Shown: piece by piece, positions 1 to 5,162 of the stretch
Layout: each line of letters opens with the position of its first letter
Position numbering within the stretch: the first letter of the stretch is position 1
NCBI GenBank assembly: GCA_964601575.1
Contig: CAZROA010000016.1
Coordinates: forward strand, 1-5,162
Reading direction: 5' to 3'
Origin: CAZKEG01 sp964601575
GTDB taxonomy: Bacteria > Desulfobacterota > Thermodesulfobacteria > Thermodesulfobacteriales > Thermodesulfatatoraceae
DNA length: 5,162 nt
Made by a program: the position numbers and the translations under genes
The notes under the pieces: model-generated
Seen by the model: the letters and a program-made list of their open reading frames with translations, nothing else
Told to the model about the DNA's origin: nothing
The model's database searches: none

Positions 1-702
1 TCCGACGAGGAAGTGCTTCGCCGCGTAAAGCGCTATTATGGGGACAGGCGCAAAATCGAAAATCTGCCTTCAGAAAAAATTTTCTACTGGCGTAACCGCC
101 TTTCTGACCTTTCCCGCTACGTTCAGGAGATCAAGCAGCGGTTTTCCCGCTGGTTCAACAAACGCAAGGGCCGCAAGGGCTACTTCTGGGCTGACCGCTT
201 TAAAAGTGTAATCATCGAAACTGGTGAGGCGCTTCTCAATTGCCTGGCTTACATAGACTTAAACCCTGTGCGTGCTGGCCTGGTCAGACGCCCTGAGGAC
301 TACCGCTGGTGCTCGCTTGCCTACCACCTTGGCACCGGAAACAAAGGAGGCTTCCTCTCCACTGATCTTGGCGTGGCGGACTTTACCAACAAAGGCTATC
401 GAGAAAGAATCGGTCTTTACCGTGAATATGTTTACGAGAAAGGCGGGCTGGCCAAGGAATCAGTGGGGACCATCCCGCAGGAAGTGCTTTTTGAGGAACG
501 CAAGAAGAGTTATCGCCTAAGCCGAAAGGAGGTTTTTCGGAGGCGGGTACGGTACTTTACAGAGGGATTGATCATCGGGTCGCGGGAGTTTGTAAGGGAG
601 ACCACCGAAAAAATCAGGGAGATACTCAAACTCAAAAGGAAGAGGAGGCCGCGAAAGATCGGGCTGCTCGAAGGGCTCTATTCCTTTCGAGCGGTAGGTT
701 AG
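1..702 (+). CDS. REP-associated tyrosine transposase (Y1/IS200-like), 5'-truncated by the window edge
   Basis: This is the C-terminal 233 residues of a RAYT-type transposase, a single-strand DNA endonuclease of the HUH/Y1 superfamily that acts on REP-like hairpins. The frame is open from base 1, so the GTG at 13 is probably internal. Visible family blocks are YFWADRF (181-201), then the hallmark YIDLNPVRAGLV (250-285), then PEDYRWCSLAYHLG (292-333). By comparison with E. coli TnpA-REP, as I recall it, the tyrosine at 250-252 in the YIxxNPV block is the probable catalytic nucleophile. The HxH metal-binding motif should lie upstream, outside the window, so activity cannot be judged. The C-terminal part (about 480-700), with FRRRVRYFTEGLIIGSREFV-like sequence and a very basic tail, matches the extension seen in many RAYTs from deltaproteobacteria-like genomes. 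The stop is TAG at 700-702. A hairpin with a T-tract follows about 65 bp later. Confidence 0.88.
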   Translation, partial: SDEEVLRRVKRYYGDRRKIENLPSEKIFYWRNRLSDLSRYVQEIKQRFSRWFNKRKGRKGYFWADRFKSVIIETGEALLNCLAYIDLNPVRAGLVRRPEDYRWCSLAYHLGTGNKGGFLSTDLGVADFTNKGYRERIGLYREYVYEKGGLAKESVGTIPQEVLFEERKKSYRLSRKEVFRRRVRYFTEGLIIGSREFVRETTEKIREILKLKRKRRPRKIGLLEGLYSFRAVG

Positions 703-767
703 ACTTTGCTTTGTTGGTCTTGCCGGCACAAAGGGGTAATAATTATCTGGCCATCCCAAAAGCAGCC

Positions 768-791
768 AGTCTGGAATAGCCCAGACTTTTT
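768..791 (+). terminator. Rho-independent terminator candidate after the transposase gene
   Basis: AGTCTGG (768-774) and CCAGACT (781-787) form a perfect 7-bp stem with a 6-nt loop, followed by a run of five T (787-791). Position and polarity fit termination of the transposase transcript. The stem is short and only moderately GC-rich, so efficiency is uncertain. The same hairpin has no T-tract on the minus strand, so it is not a convincing terminator for the convergent AAA+ gene. Confidence 0.55.
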
Positions 792-801
792 CGGATAACT
801 G

Positions 802-862
802 CCAAACGTTTCCTCCTTTGGGCTGAAGGAATCTTTTGTCTTGGGGGCATTCCCTGTCCCCC
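802..862. repeat. Two further imperfect inverted repeats downstream of the transposase; REP-like candidate
   Basis: CCAAA (802-806) pairs with TTTGG (817-821) across a 10-nt loop. GGGGG (843-847) pairs with CCCCC (858-862) across a 10-nt loop. Neither is followed by a T-tract in either direction, so they do not look like ordinary terminators. RAYT transposases act on REP hairpins that often flank their gene, which makes these candidates for REP-type structures. I cannot confirm this without finding further copies elsewhere in the genome. Confidence 0.3.
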
Positions 863-894
863 TAATCTATAAGTTTCTTTGCCCTAACCAGTTT

Positions 895-2013
895 TTACCC
901 TACCTGGAACCCTAGGGAGCGTCCTTTAGACATCTTGGCGGAAGGTAAAGCAGCCTGGTAACCAGAGAGTTTCTGCTCAAGGAGTCGGTCTTCCACCAGG
1001 GAAAGGATGTCTCGCAAAGAGAGTTGGGAATACCTGACCACCTCTTGGGCTATTTTTCTCACCTCCTCTTTGGGCCTTCGCCGAAAAGTTTGACCAAACT
1101 CACGGGGAAAGAGTTTTAGCACCAGTTCTATCTTTTCTTCTGCACTATAGGGCTTAAACATTAAAGGGCTTTCAAAGCGATCTTTTATCTCGGGAATTTC
1201 AAAAATGGGTTTGTGGTCATTGGCTGCGGCCACAAAAAAGGTCTTGAAGCGCAGGTCGTGTCCGTAACCGGCGAATACGCCCTGGAGGAAACGATCTTCA
1301 AGAGGCTGGGCTGGGTCGAGAAGATTAAGGAGCAGGGGATAAACATGGGGCAGTCCCTTTTCCAACTCGTCGAGAAAGACCACGACCAGGTCCACATCTT
1401 TGCGGGCCACCATGCGCGCCAGGGTCCCGGGAAAGGCGTTGGAATAATATACCTCGGTGCCCAAGAGATACATCCCTAGCTCTTTTACCGCCTCTTCTCC
1501 GGAAACAAGCGTCCGCCGGATGAGTTCGGTCCGGATACCGTTTTTGTTCAAGGTCTTGACCAGGGCCTCCACGGCAAAACTCTTGCCTGTCCCCGGTGGG
1601 CCTACCATAAGCGGTGCGCGTACCACCTTAGAGTTTGAAATCTTGCGGTAAAGGAGTCCTATAAGCCGACGGGCTAGGTCCTCCCTAAGGGGCAAAAAGC
1701 CTTCTAAGTCCTGCAGGATGCGCCGCCTCCTCCTATAAAGACGTTTACACACCTTTTGCATGATCTCTTCTCTGACCCCATTATCTGAACCCAAAAGGCC
1801 AAACTCGGTAAGTTCTTGAAGGAATTCCGAGGCCCGCTTGCGAATGTCCTCATCTAGACTCTTGAGCAATAATTGATCGACCTTTTTGCCTGATGACTCC
1901 CCTGAGTCGCCCTCCAAAACCCTCTTGGCCACAAACTTTTGAAACTCCTTGGCTTCCTTAGACCTTACAAGGAGCTTTATCAGCTCCTGTTCGGAGGGCT
2001 TTAGTTTGTTCAT
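895..2013 (-). CDS. Stand-alone Lon-like AAA+ ATPase without a protease domain
   Basis: A 372-aa AAA+ ATPase. The core spans about residues 110-345, with Walker A GPPGTGKS (138-145), Walker B VVVFLDE (210-216, Asp215 and Glu216), sensor 1 in AAAND (Asn266 region), an arginine-finger candidate in IKDRFE (Arg279), and a sensor-2-like SLRDIL (Arg334). The segment LLNLLDPAQP (228-237), followed by DRFLQG and DLRFKTFFVAAAND, closely parallels the LLEVLDPEQN and TAN region of Lon, placing it in or near the Lon branch. It lacks both the Lon N-terminal substrate domain and the Ser-Lys protease domain. Residues 1-110 look helical and charged, with a run of five arginines near 94-98 that could contact nucleic acid or a partner. 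The ATG is preceded by AAGGAG at 6-nt spacing (2020-2025). It lies 88 bp downstream of the glycosylase-fold gene on the same strand and also has its own promoter. The substrate is unknown; an ATP-driven remodeller for the neighbouring protein is inferred only. Confidence 0.85.
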   Translation of the reverse strand: MNKLKPSEQELIKLLVRSKEAKEFQKFVAKRVLEGDSGESSGKKVDQLLLKSLDEDIRKRASEFLQELTEFGLLGSDNGVREEIMQKVCKRLYRRRRRILQDLEGFLPLREDLARRLIGLLYRKISNSKVVRAPLMVGPPGTGKSFAVEALVKTLNKNGIRTELIRRTLVSGEEAVKELGMYLLGTEVYYSNAFPGTLARMVARKDVDLVVVFLDELEKGLPHVYPLLLNLLDPAQPLEDRFLQGVFAGYGHDLRFKTFFVAAANDHKPIFEIPEIKDRFESPLMFKPYSAEEKIELVLKLFPREFGQTFRRRPKEEVRKIAQEVVRYSQLSLRDILSLVEDRLLEQKLSGYQAALPSAKMSKGRSLGFQVG

Positions 2014-2042
2014 GGCAATCTCCTTTTAATTTTATTGCCTAT

Positions 2043-2071
2043 AATATAATCGAAAAACAATTTGTTGCCAA
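2043..2071 (-). promoter_or_regulatory. Sigma70-type promoter for the AAA+ ATPase gene
   Basis: On the minus strand TTGGCA (2066-2071; 5 of 6 to TTGACA) and TATATT (2043-2048; 5 of 6 to TATAAT) are separated by exactly 17 nt. Transcription would start around 2036, about 22 nt before the ATG, leaving room for the AAGGAG ribosome binding site at 2020-2025. This suggests that the AAA+ gene can be expressed independently of the upstream gene. Confidence 0.55.
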
Positions 2072-2073
2072 AT

Positions 2074-2093
2074 CCCAAACCTGGCCATTTGGG
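2074..2093. promoter_or_regulatory. Inverted repeat beside the AAA+ gene promoter; operator candidate
   Basis: CCCAAA (2074-2079) and TTTGGG (2088-2093) form a perfect 6-bp inverted repeat with an 8-nt spacer. It lies 3 bp upstream of the -35 box and 8 bp after the stop of the upstream gene. There is no T-tract, so it is a poor intrinsic terminator. Its place next to the -35 box suits a regulator site, possibly for the HTH of the neighbouring protein, but this is inference. Confidence 0.3.
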
Positions 2094-2101
2094 CCGAAGT
2101 T

Positions 2102-4783
2102 TTAGATCAATCGTTTCCCAGAAGGGTGGAACTTTCTGATCATCTGTTGAATGATCTTTAGACGAAGGGCTTCGCGTATCCCGTGGAGACGAGCGAAATC
2201 CTCTTTTGCCATCTGAGCCTCGATTCCCCTTTTGATCGAGGGCAAAAAGACAAAGGTCTTTTTCAATTCTTGGTCTTCATAGACCGAAGCCTGGCTGGAA
2301 TTTAGCCCCAGTCCCAATAATTCTCTTACGGCTAGAGAGGCCTTCCTGCCGAGCACTACGACCAGCTCCGCCGGAGAAAGTATTAATTTCCAGGCAAGAT
2401 AGCGATCGCGGCATACTCGGATTACCGGAACGGGAAAGCTCCCTTCGTTTATGGCGTTCCGACACTGGACCACCGGAGTATAAGACCAGAGCTCTTCCGG
2501 CAGAGAATCGGCGTTTTCCACACCGAGAAATTCGGCCAAAATTCCGCGTATCTGTGCAAAAGGGGCCTCTTGACCCTTGGTAGCCTTTTCAAACAGGTGG
2601 CGGGCCTCTTCTAACGAGACATCTCTATAGGAAGGATAAGCCGCCCTTTTAAGGGGAGGTTTAAAGCCCACAAAGAGCACTGGGGCCTTGGTAAGCCTCC
2701 CGGCCCAAGGTAGAGGACGAAATATCTCCTTTAAGTGTACCGCCTTATAACTCCAGAAGAGCTTCCGACAAGGCACGCCGCGCTCTCCCATAAGGTGTCG
2801 TTTTATCTCCGGGCAGCCCTGGATCTTTTCGAAAAGTATTTGGGCAACCTCTTTACGGTTGAAAAAGGTCCAGAGCTTAAAGGCCGCTACCTGGCGGTCA
2901 AGGATATGAAACCTAAGGGCCGCAAGCATTTCCTCGGGCAAATCCTCTTCTCTTTGAAGGATGAGCGCAAGTTGGGGTCTCCCCCGCGAGCCAAAGATGA
3001 GCCTGCGCCAGCCTTTGTTTTCAGGATTGGTCTCTTGGTCAAGGAGAGGATCCTCGTCGCCCTTTGGGCGGGCCTTGAGCACAAAAGACTCTCCCCGAAA
3101 AATTTCTACCCAATCCCGGAAAAAGGTCTCGGCCTCGGATGCCGCCTCGGGTAGCACGACGACCGTGCCCTGAATAGCCTTGAGTATCTCCGGGAAAAAC
3201 CGCTTGGCGCAGGTCTTGAGGACCTTTTCGTCGCCGCCGGCGCAGTGTCTAAGGTAGGTCACCGCAGGGGCGGGAAACCCCTCTTCCGGCCCCACTAAGG
3301 TCTGAAGGAGCTTCAAGGCCTGGCAAAGCCTTTGGTCGTCAAAAAGGGCCTTTCCGGATAGCACCCGGGCGGAGAAATATTCCTCTACCCGTCCTGGGAA
3401 CCACTTTTCTGAAAATTGCGGATACTCTTCCCGCGAGAGTTCAGCACGCACCCCTTCCCAGCTTGGGCTTTGCGCCACCATTACCACCCGGGCCTTGGCA
3501 AGGTCTCCGGCCCAGGGCTCTGGGCGAGGGCTTTCCTTAAGGCCCTTGAGCCCTAGGGTCTTGGGCACGCTGGCACACGGGCCTTTTTGGCCTTCGAAAC
3601 GCAGGGCGGCCTCAAGGTGCACGCAGCCTGCTATCCGGTGGAAGAGGTCGCGCACCTCTCCCCCAGGCTCTTCAAAGAGGTCTTTCATACCGGTGCCCAC
3701 GGTACGGGCCAGGCGCTCCAGGGTGCGCAGGGTGGGTGGGGTTTCGCCCCTGGAGATCTTGTTTAAGGTCAGAAATTGGATGGTCCCCCAAGAGGCCACT
3801 TCTCGCTGGGAGTAGCCGAGCCTTCGCAAGACCTCGTTTACCGTTAGGTAAAAGGTGCTTTTGCTCGCTCTAAAATGAAAGATCTTTTTTACCCGGGTTA
3901 CCTTTAAGGCTGTGCGGGCCTCTATGAGGGCTAAAAATTTCTTCCCGGCCTCCTCTGGGAGCGCCACCACCCCCTGCCGCAGCCCTTCTTGTACCTCTGG
4001 AAAGAGCTCGTCCGGGGCCGGGAGGCCGGTCTCTTCCCAGGGAGTCCACCAAAGCCCAGGCCTTTCCCAAAGGAGGGGGCAGCGTGCCGGAGGCCTTATG
4101 GTGCTCAGGGGGAGATAGCTTTGGCCTTGTTCAGCCAGCAGCAACTGGTAGGGACGGTAGTCCACAAAGCGGTGGTGCCTCTCGGTGTCGGCCAGGTTGT
4201 AGCGCCAGGCCGGGGTGTGGCGGAACTCTGCGAGCTTGTGCGGAAGCTCTATACCCAGGGCCGCGGCGGCCTTACGAAAGGCGGCATACCCTTCAGGGCT
4301 TCCCAGCCTGTGCTCAAAGCGCCCTTTGCCGGTCTCTTCAACCGGGAGTTCCAGCTTGTCCTTCACGCAAAAGACCGTGTCCACAAAGAGGTAAACTTTT
4401 CCGCAGGGGCGTGTGCAAGCACGGCATTCTTCACTTTCTGGAAAGAGCACCCCCCCAAAGACGACCCAATCTCCGGGGAGTGCCTCCGCGGTAAGGAGCC
4501 CCCCTACCCTTCCGTTGGGATAAAGCACCCGGTTGTGTTCTTTGGCCGTGGAGTCGAGCCTACAATGGGCCAGGAACCAGGGCAGAGGCTCAGAGCACAC
4601 GCACGGATCTTGGTTGGAATTGAGTACCCCAGGTCCCCGTCCGTCTAGGTAAAGAAAGGCCTCCAAAGCCGATTCTCCTTTCTGGGTTTGGGCTTCAAAA
4701 TGGGCCCAAAACGGCCAGCGCCCAGGTCTTTCCGGGCTGGCCAAGGGGTGGCAAAAGAAAAAGACCCGCGCCGTCCTTTTCAT
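2102..4783 (-). CDS. Large HTH protein with two tandem uracil-DNA-glycosylase-like, Fe-S-type domains
   Basis: An 893-aa protein. The ATG at 4783 was chosen because GGAGGAG (4790-4796) sits 6 nt before it; an in-frame ATG at 4813 would add 10 residues but has a weaker site. Residues 1-280 are an unassigned domain with a CX2CX3C cluster (120, 123, 127) and a PGDWVVFGGVL strand, faintly recalling modified-base-associated (Nmad/PUA-like) domains. Residues 315-372 are an XRE-type HTH (SQREVAS, then NKISRGETPP and MKDLFEE). Residues 387-610 and 657-875 are two UDG-superfamily-like domains. Each has a Cys pair 15-16 residues apart (387/403; 657/672), then 19 residues later PWAGxLxKAxVxxV (423; 692), then a late Cys pair (514/525; 774/791) near a hydrophobic VVVL strand (540; 808). 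Family-4 UDGs bind a 4Fe-4S cluster with a similar Cys layout. The expected catalytic motifs are altered: VAQSPS and VGFKPP replace GEAPG or NPG-like motifs, and FLPSIKRG replaces an HP motif. No signal peptide is seen, so it is probably cytoplasmic. DNA binding is likely; glycosylase activity is doubtful. Confidence 0.75.
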   Translation of the reverse strand: MKRTARVFFFCHPLASPERPGRWPFWAHFEAQTQKGESALEAFLYLDGRGPGVLNSNQDPCVCSEPLPWFLAHCRLDSTAKEHNRVLYPNGRVGGLLTAEALPGDWVVFGGVLFPESEECRACTRPCGKVYLFVDTVFCVKDKLELPVEETGKGRFEHRLGSPEGYAAFRKAAAALGIELPHKLAEFRHTPAWRYNLADTERHHRFVDYRPYQLLLAEQGQSYLPLSTIRPPARCPLLWERPGLWWTPWEETGLPAPDELFPEVQEGLRQGVVALPEEAGKKFLALIEARTALKVTRVKKIFHFRASKSTFYLTVNEVLRRLGYSQREVASWGTIQFLTLNKISRGETPPTLRTLERLARTVGTGMKDLFEEPGGEVRDLFHRIAGCVHLEAALRFEGQKGPCASVPKTLGLKGLKESPRPEPWAGDLAKARVVMVAQSPSWEGVRAELSREEYPQFSEKWFPGRVEEYFSARVLSGKALFDDQRLCQALKLLQTLVGPEEGFPAPAVTYLRHCAGGDEKVLKTCAKRFFPEILKAIQGTVVVLPEAASEAETFFRDWVEIFRGESFVLKARPKGDEDPLLDQETNPENKGWRRLIFGSRGRPQLALILQREEDLPEEMLAALRFHILDRQVAAFKLWTFFNRKEVAQILFEKIQGCPEIKRHLMGERGVPCRKLFWSYKAVHLKEIFRPLPWAGRLTKAPVLFVGFKPPLKRAAYPSYRDVSLEEARHLFEKATKGQEAPFAQIRGILAEFLGVENADSLPEELWSYTPVVQCRNAINEGSFPVPVIRVCRDRYLAWKLILSPAELVVVLGRKASLAVRELLGLGLNSSQASVYEDQELKKTFVFLPSIKRGIEAQMAKEDFARLHGIREALRLKIIQQMIRKFHPSGKRLI
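2159..2815 (-). other. Second UDG-like repeat domain with four-cysteine pattern
   Basis: Encodes about residues 657-875 of the 893-aa protein. Cysteines are at codons 2813-2815 and 2768-2770, then PWAGRLTKAPVLFVGFKPP from 692, and the late pair at codons 2462-2464 and 2411-2413, followed by VVVLGRKASLAV, a close match to the VIVALGRxA strand-helix of UDGs. The terminal FLPSIKRG aligns with the HP-containing loop but lacks the His. It is the better preserved of the two copies. Confidence 0.6.
2954..3625 (-). other. First UDG-like repeat domain with four-cysteine pattern
   Basis: Encodes about residues 387-610 of the 893-aa protein. Cysteines are at codons 3623-3625 and 3575-3577, then PWAGDLAKARVVMV at 423-436, EYPQFSEKW-type sequence after the motif, and a late Cys pair at codons 3242-3244 and 3209-3211 before TVVVLPEAA. 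The block from YLRHCAGGDEKVLKTC to VVVL corresponds in position to the VVKC...C...VIVALG region of family-4 UDGs. A C-terminal HP motif is not visible. Confidence 0.55.
3668..3841 (-). other. XRE/Cro-type helix-turn-helix domain within the tandem UDG-like protein
   Basis: Encodes residues 315-372 of the 893-aa protein. The order VNEVLRRLGYSQREVASWG, a recognition-helix segment ending in NKISRGETPP, then TLRTLERLARTVGTGMKDLFEE follows the Cro/C1 five-helix plan, including the usual RGxxxP turn and terminal DLF. This is a typical sequence-specific DNA-binding fold, here in the middle of a large protein. Confidence 0.65.
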
Positions 4784-4789
4784 ATCCGT

Positions 4790-4796
4790 CTCCTCC
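4790..4796 (-). promoter_or_regulatory. Strong ribosome binding site that decides the start of the UDG-like gene
   Basis: GGAGGAG on the minus strand lies 6 nt before the ATG at 4783. The alternative in-frame ATG at 4813 is preceded only by a partial AGGTAAGG sequence. The 4783 start is therefore preferred. Confidence 0.7.
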
Positions 4797-4813
4797 GAGG
4801 ATTTGTGGCTCAT

Positions 4814-4872
4814 TTAAATACCTTACCTATTAATATAAAACATTTTTAAGTCATGTCTAGACTATCAAAGAC
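4814..4872 (-). promoter_or_regulatory. AT-rich probable promoter region of the UDG-like gene
   Basis: The minus strand carries TGTTTTATATTAATAGG just upstream of the gene, with TATATT as a plausible -10 and an upstream TG that could act as an extended -10. No -35 box at correct spacing stands out; TTGATA is present but too far away. A perfect 8-bp palindrome, GTCTAGAC (4855-4862), lies where an operator could sit. Exact promoter boxes are not certain. Confidence 0.3.
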
Positions 4873-4902
4873 AAAGATTTCAAATAAAATTGATTTTGCT
4901 AA

Positions 4903-5046
4903 GATTTTGCAACCAATAAACGCAAGCTACCGAGAAAAACCTCCCTTCCTCAGGTGGTCATAGACTTTCTGGCCGGCATGACAGACGATTATTTCCTCTC
5001 CGTATGTAAAGAACTCAATCTAATCCCGGGGGACAATTTCATCTGA
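4903..5046 (+). pseudogene. Remnant of the C-terminus of a dGTPase-like HD phosphohydrolase
   Basis: The plus strand, open from 4903 after a TAA at 4900-4902, encodes about 47 residues ending at TGA 5044-5046. The core VVIDFLAGMTDDYFLSVCKEL (4954-5016) resembles the conserved C-terminal block of dGTP triphosphohydrolase-like HD proteins (DYIAGMTDRY/F type). The HD catalytic part is absent: upstream sequence is AT-rich with stops and runs into the divergent UDG-like gene. I read it as a gene tail left after deletion or insertion. Family assignment rests on a short motif recognised by eye. Confidence 0.45.
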
Positions 5047-5112
5047 CAAACCGTAACTGTACCCATCCCATTTGAAAGCGCGCCCTTAAGAGATCAGACC
5101 CTGTCTACCCTC

Positions 5113-5141
5113 TTGTCTCCCTGGTAATCAAATATTAAAAT
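5113..5141 (+). promoter_or_regulatory. Possible plus-strand promoter at the right edge
   Basis: TTGTCT (5113-5118) and TAAAAT (5136-5141) are 17 nt apart on the plus strand, matching -35 at 4 of 6 and -10 at 5 of 6. It would drive a gene beyond the window. In AT-rich sequence such matches arise by chance, so support is weak. Confidence 0.25.
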
Positions 5142-5156
5142 AGTTAATCAAACTAT
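5125..5156. repeat. 20-bp-spaced direct repeat and overlapping palindrome
   Basis: TAATCAAA occurs at 5125-5132 and 5145-5152, exactly 20 bp apart, which places both on the same DNA face. ATAGTT (5140-5145) and AACTAT (5151-5156) form a 6-bp inverted repeat over the second copy. This could be a regulator site for a gene to the right; the low-complexity AT context limits confidence. Confidence 0.3.
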
Positions 5157-5162
5157 ATTTAT

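Noticed and set aside
272..520. 82-codon plus-strand frame inside the transposase
   Set aside because: It is a shadow frame of a gene whose main frame has clear family motifs.
517..759. 80-codon minus-strand frame overlapping the end of the transposase
   Set aside because: It is mostly antisense to the conserved transposase C-terminus, Pro-rich, and lacks a clear ribosome binding site or domain.
895..2013. IstB- or TniB-type transposition helper ATPase
   Set aside because: The LLDPAQP segment and sensor arrangement resemble Lon more than IstB/TniB, and the nearby transposase is a RAYT, which needs no ATPase helper.
2074..2093. Intrinsic terminator for the large gene
   Set aside because: The hairpin has a weak 6-bp stem and no following T-tract on the minus strand.
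2735..3154. 139-codon plus-strand frame
   Set aside because: It is antisense to the UDG-like domains and shows no family motifs.
3989..4648. 219-codon open frame on the plus strand opposite the large gene
   Set aside because: It lies wholly antisense to the well-supported minus-strand gene in GC-rich sequence, where long shadow frames are common. Its translation shows no recognisable domain.
5125..5152. Possible CRISPR or iteron array from the TAATCAAA repeats
   Set aside because: There are only two 8-bp copies in AT-rich DNA, with no spacer-repeat periodicity beyond them.

Overview
The window holds two complete genes on the minus strand, the 3' part of a transposase gene entering from the left edge on the plus strand, and a decayed gene tail near the right edge. 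Nothing here identifies the host directly. Lys/Glu/Arg-rich proteins, frequent AGG/AGA arginine codons, strong GGAGG-type ribosome binding sites and the style of the transposase would suit a thermophilic Thermodesulfobacteria-like or deltaproteobacterial lineage. That is a low-confidence inference.

Layout. (1) 1-702, plus: C-terminal part of a REP-associated tyrosine (Y1, IS200-like) transposase; its HUH motif lies outside the window. (2) 703-894: convergent intergenic stretch with three successive inverted repeats, the first of which looks like a rho-independent terminator. (3) 895-2013, minus: a 372-aa stand-alone AAA+ ATPase whose ATPase core resembles that of Lon but which has no protease domain. 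(4) 2014-2101: an 88-bp gap with a good sigma70-type promoter for the AAA+ gene and a 6-bp inverted repeat directly beside its -35 box. (5) 2102-4783, minus: an 893-aa multidomain protein. In order it has a Cys-containing N-terminal domain that I cannot assign firmly, an XRE-type helix-turn-helix, and two tandem uracil-DNA-glycosylase-like domains, each keeping a four-cysteine pattern suggestive of an iron-sulfur cluster but with eroded catalytic motifs. (6) 4814-5162: AT-rich flank with the gene's probable promoter region, a remnant of the C-terminus of a dGTPase-like HD phosphohydrolase on the plus strand, and AT-rich repeats at the right edge.

The two minus-strand genes are the interesting part. 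Both lie in the same orientation 88 bp apart with no clear terminator between them. A large DNA-binding protein with duplicated glycosylase-fold domains next to a Lon-like AAA+ motor suggests a two-gene DNA-surveillance, modified-base or defence module. This reading is inference from domain content and position; no function is shown by the sequence itself. The neighbouring transposase and gene remnant are consistent with an accessory, recombination-prone locus.
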